Source: Agriotes lineatus
Lineage: Eukaryota; Arthropoda; Insecta; Coleoptera; Elateridae
Direction of reading: 5' to 3'
NCBI GenBank assembly: GCA_940337035.1
Contig: CALNHX010001916.1
Location: forward strand, 124,001-188,000
DNA length: 64,000 bases
Below, piece by piece: positions 14,073-25,600 of this stretch. Each line of letters starts with the position of its first letter. Within the stretch, counting starts at the first letter, position 1. Under the pieces are notes generated by a model. It was not told the DNA's origin. It ran no database searches and worked only from the letters and a program-made list of their open reading frames with translations. The position numbers and the translations under genes were made by a program.

Positions 14073-16016
14073 GCCAAGCCACGCGCCAAAAAAAGCGCCA
14101 AACCAATCGACAAACCACGCGCCAAGCCACGCCCCAAGAAAAGCGATAAGCCCAGCGCCAAGCCAAGCGCCAAGCCAAGCGCCAAACCACGCGCCAAAGA
14201 AAGCGCCACGCCATGCGCCAAGCCAAGCGACTGGCCACTCGCCAAGAAAAGCGCCAAGCCAAGCGCCAAGCCAAGCGCCAAGCCAAGCGTTAAAGAAATC
14301 ACCAAGCCAAGCGCCAGGGCAAGCGCGAAAAAAATCACCAAGCCAAGCGCCAACCAAGCGCCAAGCCATGCGCCAAGCCAAGCGCCAAACCAAGCGCCAA
14401 GCCAAGTGCCAAACTACGCGCCAAGAAAAGCGCAAAGCCAAGCGACAAGCCACGCGCCAAGAGAAGCGCCAAGCCAAGCGCCAAGCCAAGCGCCAAGCCA
14501 AGCGCCAAGCCAAGCGCCAAGCCATGCGCCAAGCCAAGCGCCAAACCAAGCGCCAAGCCAAGCGCCAAGCCACGCGCCAAGTCACGCGCCAAGAAAAGCG
14601 TCAAGCTAAGCGCCAAGCCAAGCGCCAAGCCAAGCGCCAAGCCAAGCGCCAAGCCATGCGCCAAGCCAAGCGCCAAGCCACGCGCCAAGTCACGCGCCAG
14701 GAAAAGCGTCAAGCCAAGCGCCAAGCCAAGCGTCCAGCCAAGCGCCAAGCCACGCGCCAAGAAAAACGCCAAGCCAAGCGCCAAGCCAAGGGCCAAGCCA
14801 AGCGTCCAGCCAAGCGCCAAGATAAGTGCCAAGCCACGCGCCAAAAAAAGCGCGAAGCCAAGCGACAAGCCACGTGCCAAGAAAAGCGCCAAGCAAAACG
14901 CCAAGCCAAGCGCCAAATCAAGCGCCAAGGAGAACGCTAAGCTATGCGCCAAGCCAAGCGCCAAGCCAAACGCCAAGCCAAGCGTCAAGCCAAGCGCCAT
15001 AAATGAACGCCCAGCTGAGCGCCAATCCACGCGCCAAGGAGAACGCCAAGCCATGCGCCAATCCAAGCGCCAAGCCAAACGCCAAGCCAAGCGCCAAGCC
15101 AAGCGCCCAGCCAAGCGCCAAGCCAGGCTTAAAACCACGCGCCAAGAAAAACGCCAAGCAAAACGCCAAGCTATGCGCCAGGCCAAGCGCCAATCTAAGC
15201 GATAAGATAAGCGCCAAGCCAAGCGCCAAAAATAAACGCCCAGCCAAGCGCCAAGCAACGCGCCAAGGAGAACGCCAAGCCATGCGCCAAGCCAAGCGCC
15301 AAGCCAAACGCCAAGCCAGGCGCAAAACCACGCGCCAAGAAAAGCGCCAAGCCGTGCGCCAAGCCACATGCCAAGAAAAGCACCAAGCCAAGCGACAAAC
15401 CACGCGATAAGGAAAGCGCCTATCTAAACGCCAAGCCAAGCGCTTAGCCAAGCGCCAAGCAACGCGCCAACAAAAGCGCCAAACCAAGCGCCAAGCCAAG
15501 CGCCAAGCCAAATGCCAAGCCACGCGCCAAGAAAAACGCCAAGCCAAGCGCCAAGCCAAGCGCTAAGCCACGCGCCAAGCCACGCTTTAAGCCATGCGCC
15601 AAACCAAGCGCTAAGCCACGCTCCAAGGAGATCGCCAAACCAAGCGCCAATCCAAATGCCAAGCCAAGCGCTCAGCCAAGCGCCAAGCAACCCGCCAAAA
15701 AAAGCGCCAAGCCAAGCGCCAAGCCAAGCGCCTAACCAAGTGCCAAGCCACGCTCCAAGAAAGCGCCAAGTTAAACGACAAGCCACGCGCCAAGAAAGCG
15801 CCAAGCCAAGCGTCTAACCAAGCGCCAAGCTAAGCCCCAAGCTAAGCAGCAAGCCAAACACCAAGCCACGCGCCAAGAAAAGCGCTAAGCCAAGCGCCAA
15901 ACCACGCGCCAAGCCACGCTCCAAAAAAAGCGTCAAGCCAAGCGCTAAGCCAAGCGCCAAGCCAATCGCCCACCCAAGCGCCAAGCCACGCGCCAAGGAG
16001 AGCGCCAAGTTATGCG
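14073..16016. repeat. CACGCG-variant island 3 of the 12-bp satellite
   Basis: A further block of CACGCG units. It carries the same marker (TAAATGAACGCCCAGCTGAG, at 14999) and the same downstream order of variants as islands 1 and 2. It is the partner of island 4, from which it is offset by 5951 bp over most of its length. Edges are estimated by eye. Confidence 0.75.
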
Positions 16017-19000
16017 CCAAGCCAAGCGCCAAGCCAAGCGCAAAGCCAAGCGCCAAGCCAAGCGCCAAATCGAGCACCAAGCCAAGCACCAAAGAAATCA
16101 CCAAGCCAAGCGCCAGGGCAAGCGCTAAGCCAAGCGACAAGCGAAGCGCCAAACCAAGCGCCAAGCCAAGCGCCAAATCGAGCACCAAGCCAAGCGCCAA
16201 AGAAATCACTAAGCCAAGCGCCAGGGCAAGCGCTAAGCCAAGCGCCAAACCAAGCGCAAAGCCAAGCGCCAAGCCAAGCGCAAAGCCAAGCGCCTAGCCA
16301 AGCGCAAAGCCAAGCGCCAAGCCAAGCGCCAAACGAAGCGAAAAGCCAAGCGCCAAGCCAAGCGTTAAGCCAAGCGTAAAGCCAATCCCCGAGCCAAGCG
16401 CCAAACGCAGCGCCAGTTCAAGCGCCTAGCCAAGCGCAAAGCCAAGCGCCAAACGAAGCAAAAAGCCAAGCGCCAAGCCAAGCGCAAAGCCAAGCGCCAA
16501 GGCAAGCGCCAAGCCAAGCGCCAAACGAAGCAAAAAGCCAAGCGTTAAGCCAAGCGTAAAGCCAAGCCCTAAGCCAAGCGCCAAACGAAGCGCAAATCCA
16601 AGCGCCAAGCCAAGCGCCAAGCCAACCGCAAAGCCAAGCGCCAAGCCAAGCGCCAAGCCAAGCGCCAAGAGAAGCGCCAAGCCAAGCGCAAAGCCAAGCG
16701 CCAAGCCAAGCGCCAAACGAAGCGCAAAGCCAAGCGCCAAACCAAGCGCAAACCCAAGCGCCAAGCCAAGCGTTAAGCCAAGCGTAAAGCCAAGCCCCAA
16801 TCCAAGCGCTAAACCAAGCACTTAGCCAAGCGCCAAGCTAATAGCCAAGACAAGATCCAAGCCAAGCGATAAGCCAAGCGCCAAACCAAGCGCCAAACCA
16901 AGCACCTAGCCAAGCGCCAAGCCAAGCGTCAAGTCAAGCGCCAAAATAAACGTCAAGTCAAGCGCCTAGCCAAGCGCCAAGCCAAGCGCCAAGCCAAGCG
17001 CCAAGCCAAACGCAAAGCCAAGCGCCAAGCCAAGCGCGAAGCCAAGCGCCAAACCAAGCGCAAAGCCAAGCGCCAAGCCAAGCGCAAAGCCAAGCGCTAA
17101 GCCAAGCGCAAAACCAAGCGCTAAGCCAAGCGCCAAACGAAGCGAAAATCCAAGCGCCAAGCCAAGCGTTAAGCCAAGCGTAAAGCCAAGCCCCGAGCTA
17201 AGCGCCAAACGAAGCGCCAAGTCAAGCGCCTAGCCAAGCGCAAAGCCAAGCGCCAAACGAAGCGAAAAGCCAAGCGCCAAGCCAAGCGCAAAGCCAAGCG
17301 CCAAGCCAAGCACCAAGCCAAGCGCAAAGCCAAGCGCCAAGCCAAGCGCCAAGCCAAGCGCCAAGCCAAGCGCAAAGCCAAGCGCCAAGCCAAGCGTAAA
17401 GCCAAGCCCCAAGCTAAGCGCTAAAGCAAGCACTTAGCCAAGTGCCAAGCTAATAGCCAAGACAAGATCCAAGCCAAGCGCTAAGCCAAGCGCCAATCAA
17501 AGCGCCAAGCCAAGCGCCAAGCCAAGCGCTACACCAAACGCAAAGCCGAGCGCCAAGCCAAACGCCAAGGCAAGCGCCAAAGCAAGCGTTAAACCAAGCA
17601 CCTAGCCAAGCGCCAAGCCAAGCGCCAAGCCAAGCGCTAAGCCAAGCGCCAAACCAAGCGCCAAGCTAAGTGCCAAGCCACGCGACAAGCCAGGCGCAAA
17701 GCCAAGCGCCAAGCCAAACGCCAAACCAAGCGCCAAGCCAAGCGCTAAACCAAGCGCCAAGCTAAGTGCCAAGCCAAGCGCCAAGGCAAGCGCCAAGGCA
17801 AGCGCTAAGCCAAACGCCAATCCAAGCGCCAAGCCAAGCGTCAAACCAAGCGCTACACCAAACGCAAAATCAAGCGCCAAGCTAAGTGCCAAGCCATGCG
17901 ACAAGCCAAGTGCTAAGCCAAGCGCCAAGCCAAGCTGTAAACCGAGCGCAAAGATAAGCGCCAAGGCAAGCGCAAGGCACGTGTTAAGCCAAGCGCCAAG
18001 TCAACGCCTGGCCAAGCGCAAGGCACGTGCCAAGCCAAGCGCCAAATCAAGCGCCAAGCCAAGCGCCAACGTAAGCGCCAAGCCAAGCGCCAAGCCACGC
18101 GCCAAGCCATGCGCTATGCCAAGCGCAAAGCCAAGCGTCAAGCCAAGCGCTAAGCCAAGCGCCAATCCAGGCACCAAGCCGAGCGCTACGTCAAGCGCCA
18201 AACCAAACGTCAAGTCAAATACCAACCCAAGCTCGAAGCCAAGCGCCAAACCAAGCGCCAAGTCAAGCGATAAGCTATGTGCCAAGCCAAGCACAAAGCC
18301 AAGCGCCCAGCCAAGCGCCAAACCAAGAGCAAAGCCAAGCGCCAAGCCAAGCGTTAAACCAAGCGCAAAGCCAAGCGCCAAGCCAAGCGCCCAGCCAAGC
18401 GCCAAACCAAGTTGAAAGCCAAGCGCCAAGCCAAGCGCCCATCCAAGCGCTAAACCAAGCGCCAAGTCAAATGCCAACCCAAGCTCCAAGCCAGGCGCCA
18501 ACCCAAGCGCCAAGTCAAGCGCCAAGCCACGTGCCAAGCCAAGCGCCAAGCCAAGCGCCAAGCCAAGCGTTAAACCAAGCGCAAAGCCAAGCGCCAAGCC
18601 AAGCGCTAAACAAAGCGCACAGCCAAGCGCCAAGCCAAGCGCCAAGCCAAGCGCCAAGTTAAGCGTCAACGCAAGCGCCAAGCCAAGATCCAAGACACGC
18701 GCCAAGCCAAGCGCAACGCCAAGCGCCAGGTTAAGCGCCAAGCCAAGCGCCAAGCGCCAAGCTAAGCGCTCAGCCAAGCGCCGAACCAAGCGTCAAATCA
18801 AATGCCAAACCAAGCTCCAAGTCAAGCGCCAAGCCACGTGCCAAGCCAAGCGCCAAGCCAAGCGCCTAGCCAAGCGCCAAACCAAGCACCAAGTCAAGCG
18901 CCAAACTAAGCGCCAAGTCAAGCGCTTAGCCAAGCGCAAAGCCAAGCCTAAAGCTAGGCGCCAAGCCAAGCGCAAAGCCAGGCGCCAAACTAAGCGCCAA

Positions 19001-22000
19001 ACCAAGCGCAAACCCGAGCGCCAAGCCAGGCGCCAAGCCAAGCGCCAAGCCAAGCGCCAAGCCAAGCGCCAAGCCAAGCGCCAAGCCAAGCGCCAAGCCA
19101 AGCGCCAAGCCAAGCGCCAAGCCAAGCGCAAAGCCAAGCGCCAAGCCAAGCGCCAAGCCAAGCGCCAAGCCAAGCGCCAAACCAAACGTCAAGTCAAATA
19201 CCAACCCAAGCTCGAAGCCAAGCGCCAAACCAAGCGCCAAGTCAAGCGATAAGCTATGTGCCAAGCCAAGCACCAAGCCAAGCGCCCAGCCAAGCGCCAA
19301 ACCAAGAGCAAAGCCAAGCGCCAAGCCAAGCGTTAAACCAAGCGCAAAGCCAAGCGCCAAGCCAAGCGCCCAGCCAAGCGCCAAACCAAGTTGAAAGCCA
19401 AGCGCCAAGCCAAGCGCCCATCCAAGCGCTAAACCAAGCGCCAAGTCAAATGCCAACCCAAGCTCCAAGCCAGGCGCCAACCCAAGCGCCAAGTCAAGCG
19501 CCAAGCCACGTGCCAAGCCAAGCGCCAAGCCAAGCGCCAAGCCAAGCGTTAAGCCAAGCGCAAAGCCAAGCGCCAAGCCAAGCGCTAAACAAAGCGCTAA
19601 ACAAAGCGCACAGCCAAGCGCCAAGCCAAGCGCCAAGCCAAGCGCCAAGTTAAGCGTCAACGCAAGCGCCAAGCCAAGATCCAAGACACGCGCCAAGCCA
19701 AGCGCAACGCCAAGCGCCAGGTTAAGCGCCAAGCCAAGCGCCAAGCGCCAAGCTAAGCGCTCAGCCAAGCGCCGAACCAAGCGTCAAATCAAATGCCAAA
19801 CCAAGCTCCAAGTCAAGCGCCAAGCCACGTGCCAAGCCAAGCGCCAAGCCAAGCGCCTAGCCAAGCGCCAAACCAAGCACCAAGTCAAGCGCCAAACTAA
19901 GCGCCAAGTCAAGCGCTTAGCCAAGCGCAAAGCCAAGCCCAAAGCTAGGCGCCAAGCCAAGCGCAAAGCCAGGCGCCAAACTAAGCGCCAAACCAAGCGC
20001 AAACCCGAGCGCCAAGCCAGGCGCCAAGCCAAGCGCCAAGCCAAGCGCCAAGCCAAGCGCCAAGCCAAGCGCCAAGCCAAGCGCCAAGCCAAGCGCCAAG
20101 CCAAGCGCCAAGCCAAGCGCAAAGCCAAGCGCCAAGCCCAGCGCCAAGCCAAGCGCCAAGCCATGCGCCAAGCCAAGCGCCAAACCAAGCGCCAAGCCAA
20201 GCGCCAAGCCACGCGCCAAGTCACGCGCCAAGAAAAGCGTCAAGCTAAGCGCCAAGCCAAGCGCCAAGCCAAGCGCCAAGCCAAGCGCCAAGCCATGCGC
20301 CAAGCCAAGCGCCAAACCAAGCGCCAAGCCAAGTGCCAAACTACGCGCCAAGAAAAGCGCAAAGCCAAGCGACAAGCCACGCGCCAAGAGAAGCGCCAAT
20401 CCAAGCGCCAAGCCAAGCGCCAAGCCAAGCGCCAAGCCAAGCGCCAAGCCATGCGCCAAGCCAAGCGCCAAACCAAGCGCCAAGCCAAGCGCCAAGCCAC
20501 GCGCCAAGTCACGCGCCAAGAAAAGCGTCAAGCTAAGCGCCAAGCCAAGCGCCAAGCCAAGCGCCAAGCCAAGCGCCAAGCCATGCGCCAAGCCAAGCGC
20601 CAAACCAAGCGCCAAGCCAAGCGCCAAGCCACGCGCCAAGTCACGCGCCAGGAAAAGCGTCAAGCCAAGCGCCAAGCCAAGCGTCCAGCCAAGCGCCAAG
20701 CCACGCGCCAAGAAAAACGCCAAGCCAAGCGCCAAGCCAAGGGCCAAGCCAAGCGTCCAGCCAAGCGCCAAGATAAGTGCCAAGCCACGCGCCAAAAAAA
20801 GCGCGAAGCCAAGCGACAAGCCACGTGCCAAGAAAAGCGCCAAGCAAAACGCCAAGCCAAGCGCCAAATCAAGCGCCAAGGAGAACGCTAAGCTATGCGC
20901 CAAGCCAAGCGCCAAGCCAAACGCCAAGCCAAGCGTCAAGCCAAGCGCCATAAATGAACGCCCAGCTGAGCGCCAATCCACGCGCCAAGGAGAACGCCAA
21001 GCCATGCGCCAATCCAAGCGCCAAGCCAAACGCCAAGCCAAGCGCCAAGCCAAGCGCCCAGCCAAGCGCCAAGCCAGGCTTAAAACCACGCGCCAAGAAA
21101 AACGCCAAGCAAAACGCCAAGCTATGCGCCAGGCCAAGCGCCAATCTAAGCGATAAGATAAGCGCCAAGCCAAGCGCCAAAAATAAACGCCCAGCCAAGC
21201 GCCAAGCAACGCGCCAAGGAGAACGCCAAGCCATGCGCCAAGCCAAGCGCCAAGCCAAACGCCAAGCCAGGCGCAAAACCACGCGCCAAGAAAAGCGCCA
21301 AGCCGTGCGCCAAGCCACATGCCAAGAAAAGCACCAAGCCAAGCGACAAACCACGCGATAAGGAAAGCGCCTATCTAAACGCCAAGCCAAGCGCTTAGCC
21401 AAGCGCCAAGCAACGCGCCAACAAAAGCGCCAAACCAAGCGCCAAGCCAAGCGCCAAGCCAAATGCCAAGCCACGCGCCAAGAAAAACGCCAAGCCAAGC
21501 GCCAAGCCAAGCGCTAAGCCACGCGCCAAGCCACGCTTTAAGCCACGCGCCAAACCAAGCGCTAAGCCACGCTCCAAGGAGATCGCCAAACCAAGCGCCA
21601 ATCCAAATGCCAAGCCAAGCGCTCAGCCAAGCGCCAAGCAACCCGCCAAAAAAAGCGCCAAGCCAAGCGCCAAGCCAAGCGCCTAACCAAGTGCCAAGCC
21701 ACGCTCCAAGAAAGCGCCAAGTTAAACGACAAGCCACGCGCCAAGAAAGCGCCAAGCCAAGCGTCTAACCAAGCGCCAAGCTAAGCCCCAAGCTAAGCAG
21801 CAAGCCAAACACCAAGCCACGCGCCAAGAAAAGCGCTAAGCCAAGCGCCAAACCACGCGCCAAGCCACGCTCCAAAAAAAGCGTCAAGCCAAGCGCTAAG
21901 CCAAGCGCCAAGCCAATCGCCCACCCAAGCGCCAAGCCACGCGCCAAGGAGAGCGCCAAGTTATGCGCCAAGCCAAGCGCCAAGCCAAGCGCAAAGCCAA

Positions 22001-25000
22001 GCGCCAAGCCAAGCACCAAAGAAATCACCAAGCCAAGCGCCAGGGCAAGCGCTAAGCCAAGCGACAAGCGAAGCGCCAAACCAAGCGCCAAGCCAAGCGC
22101 CAAATCGAGCACCAAGCCAAGCGCCAAAGAAATCACTAAGCCAAGCGCCAGGGCAAGCGCTAAGCCAAGCGCCAAACCAAGCGCAAAGCCAAGCGCCAAG
22201 CCAAGCGCAAAGCCAAGCGCCTAGCCAAGCGCAAAGCCAAGCGCCAAGCCAAGCGCCAAACGAAGCGAAAAGCCAAGCGCCAAGCCAAGCGTTAAGCCAA
22301 GCGTAAAGCCAATCCCCGAGCCAAGCGCCAAACGCAGCGCCAGTTCAAGCGCCTAGCCAAGCGCAAAGCCAAGCGCCAAACGAAGCAAAAAGCCAAGCGC
22401 CAAGCCAAGCGCAAAGCCAAGCGCCAAGGCAAGCGCCAAGCCAAGCGCCAAACGAAGCAAAAAGCCAAGCGTTAAGCCAAGCGTAAAGCCAAGCCCTAAG
22501 CCAAGCGCCAAACGAAGCGCAAATCCAAGCGCCAAGCCAAGCGCCAAGCCAACCGCAAAGCCAAGCGCCAAGCCAAGCGCCAAGCCAAGCGCCAAGAGAA
22601 GCGCCAAGCCAAGCGCAAAGCCAAGCGCCAAGCCAAGCGCCAAACGAAGCGCAAAGCCAAGCGCCAAACCAAGCGCAAACCCAAGCGCCAAGCCAAGCGT
22701 TAAGCCAAGCGTAAAGCCAAGCCCCAATCCAAGCGCTAAACCAAGCACTTAGCCAAGCGCCAAGCTAATAGCCAAGACAAGATCCAAGCCAAGCGATAAG
22801 CCAAGCGCCAAACCAAGCGCCAAAACAAGCACCTAGCCAAGCGCCAAGCCAAGCGTCAAGTCAAGCGCCAAAATAAACGTCAAGTCAAGCGCCTAGCCAA
22901 GCGCCAAGCCAAGCGCCAAGCCAAGCGCCAAGCCAAACGCAAAGCCAAGCGCCAAGCCAAGCGCGAAGCCAAGCGCCAAACCAAGCGCAAAGCCAAGCGC
23001 CAAGCCAAGCGCAAAGCCAAGCGCTAAGCCAAGCGCAAAACCAAGCGCTAAGCCAAGCGCCAAACGAAGCGAAAATCCAAGCGCCAAGCCAAGCGTTAAG
23101 CCAAGCGTAAAGCCAAGCCCCGAGCTAAGCGCCAAACAAAGCGCCAAGTCAAGCGCCTAGCCAAGCGCAAAACCAAGCGCCAAACGAAGCGAAAAGCCAA
23201 GCGCCAAGCCAAGCGCAAAGCCAAGCGCCAAGCCAAGCGCCAAGCCAAGCGCAAAGCCAAGCGCCAAGCCAAGCGCCAAGCCAAGCGCCAAGCCAAGCGC
23301 AAAGCCAAGCGCCAAGCCAAGCGTAAAGCCAAGCCCCAAGCTAAGCGCTAAAGCAAGCACTTAGCCAAGTGCCAAGCTAATAGCCAAGACAAGATCCAAG
23401 CCAAGCGCTAAGCCAAGCGCCAATCAAAGCGCCAAGCCAAGCGCCAAGCCAAGCGCTACACCAAACGCAAAGCCGAGCGCCAAGCCAAACGCCAAGGCAA
23501 GCGCCAAAGCAAGCGTTAAACCAAGCACCTAGCCAAGCGCCAAGCCAAGCGCCAAGCCAAGCGCTAAGCCAAGCGCCAAACCAAGCGCCAAGCTAAGTGC
23601 CAAGCCACGCGACAAGCCAGGCGCAAAGCCAAGCGCCAAGCCAAGCGCCAAACCAAGCGCCAAGCCAAGCGCTAAACCAAGCGCCAAGCTAAGTGCCAAG
23701 CCAAGCGTACGTCAAGCGCCAAACCAAACGTCAAGTCAAATACCAACCCAAGCTCGAAGCCAAGCGCCAAACCAAGCGCCAAGTCAAGCGATAAGCTATG
23801 TGCCAAGCCAAGCACCAAGCCAAGCGCCCAGCCAAGCGCCAAACCAAGAGCAAAGCCAAGCGCCAAGCCAAGCGTTAAACCAAGCGCAAAGCCAAGCGCC
23901 AAGCCAAGCGCCCAGCCAAGCGCCAAACCAAGTTGAAAGCCAAGCGCCAAGCCAAGCGCCCATCCAAGCGCTAAACCAAGCGCCAAGTCAAATGCCAACC
24001 CAAGCTCCAAGCCAGGCGCCAACCCAAGCGCCAAGTCAAGCGCCAAGCCACGTGCCAAGCCAAGCGCCAAGCCAAGCGCCAAGCCAAGCGTTAAGCCAAG
24101 CGCAAAGCCAAGCGCCAAGCCAAGCGCTAAACAAAGCGCACAGCCAAGCGCCAGGCCAAGCGCCAAGCCAAGCGCCAAGTTAAGCGTCAACGCAAGCGCC
24201 AAGCCAAGATCCAAGACACGCGCCAAGCCAAGCGCAACGCCAAGCGCCAGGTTAAGCGCCAAGCCAAGCGCCAAGCGCCAAGCTAAGCGCTCAGCCAAGC
24301 GCCGAACCAAGCGTCAAATCAAATGCCAAACCAAGCTCCAAGTCAAGCGCCAAGCCACGTGCCATGCCAAGCGCCAAGCCAAGCGCCTAGCCAAGCGCCA
24401 AACCAAGCACCAAGTCAAGCGCCAAACTAAGCGCCAAGTCAAGCGCTTAGCCAAGCGCAAAGCCAAGCCTAAAGCTAGGCGCCAAGCCAAGCGCAAAGCC
24501 AGGCGCCAAACTAAGCGCCAAACCAAGCGCAAACCCGAGCGCCAAGCCAGGCGCCAAGCCAAGCGCCAAGCCAAGCGCCAAGCCAAGCGCCAAGCCAAGC
24601 GCCAAGCCAAGCGCCAAGCCAAGCGCCAAGCCAAGCGCAAAGCCAAGCGCCAAGCCAAGCGCCAAGCCAAGCGCCAAACCAAACGTCAAGTCAAATACCA
24701 ACCCAAGCTCGAAGCCAAGCGCCAAACCAAGCGCCAAGTCAAGCGATAAGCTATGTGCCAAGCCAAGCACCAAGCCAAGCGCCCAGCCAAGCGCCAAACC
24801 AAGAGCAAAGCCAAGCGCCAAGCCAAGCGTTAAACCAAGCGCAAAGCCAAGCGCCAAGCCAAGCGCCCAGCCAAGCGCCAAACCAAGTTGAAAGCCAAGC
24901 GCCAAGCCAAGCGCCCATCCAAGCGCTAAACCAAGCGCCAAGTCAAATGCCAACCCAAGCTCCAAGCCAGGCGCCAACCCAAGCGCCAAGTCAAGCGCCA

Positions 25001-25600
25001 AGCCACGTGCCAAGCCAAGCGCCAAGCCAAGCGCCAAGCCAAGCGTTAAGCCAAGCGCAAAGCCAAGCGCCAAGCCAATCGCTAAACAAAGCGCACAGCC
25101 AAGCGCCAAGCCAAGCGCCAAGCCAAACGCCAAGTTAAGCGTCAACGCAAGCGCCAAGCCAAGATCCAAGACACGCGCCAAGCCAAGCGCAACGCCAAGC
25201 GCCAGGTTAAGCGCCAAGCCAAGCGCCAAGCGCCAAGCTAAGCGCTCAGCCAAGCGCCGAACCAAGCGTCAAATCAAATGCCAAACCAAGCTCCAAGTCA
25301 AGCGCCAAGCCACGTGCCAAGCCAAGCGCCAAGCCAAGCGCCTAGCCAAGCGCCAAACCAAACACCAAGTCAAGCGCCAAACTAAGCGCCAAGTCAAGCG
25401 CTTAGCCAAGCGCAAAGCCAAGCCCAAAGCTAGGCGCCAAGCCAAGCGCAAAGCCAGGCGCCAAACTAAGCGCCAAACCAAGCGCAAACCCGAGCGCCAA
25501 GCCAGGCGCTAAGCCAAGCGCCAAGCCAAGCGCCAAGCCAAGCGCCAAGCCAAGCGCCAAGCCAAGCGCCAAGCCAAGCGCCAAGCCAAGCGCAAAGCCA
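14340..25600. repeat. Large direct duplication inside the satellite, offset about 5.95 to 5.5 kb
   Basis: Two copies, roughly 14.3-20.1 and 20.3-25.6 kb, carry the same order of variant units. Matching points include 14942/20893 and 15424/21375 (offset 5951), 16426/22353 and 17230/23157 (offset 5927), and 19917/25402 (offset 5485). The 24-bp step equals exactly two dodecamers missing near 22010. A further loss of about 400 bp in the second copy lies between about 23.66 and 23.71 kb. Each copy also contains an internal tandem pair of about 0.96-0.99 kb (18.2-20.1 and 23.7-25.6 kb). Boundaries are approximate. Confidence 0.8.
20150..21965. repeat. CACGCG-variant island 4 of the 12-bp satellite
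   Basis: This is the fourth and last CACGCG island; none is seen from here to the array end at 48524. Positions 20893-21755 match 14942-15804 at a constant offset of 5951 bp, with only scattered substitutions visible. The island sits inside the larger duplicated block described separately. Edges are estimated by eye. Confidence 0.75.
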
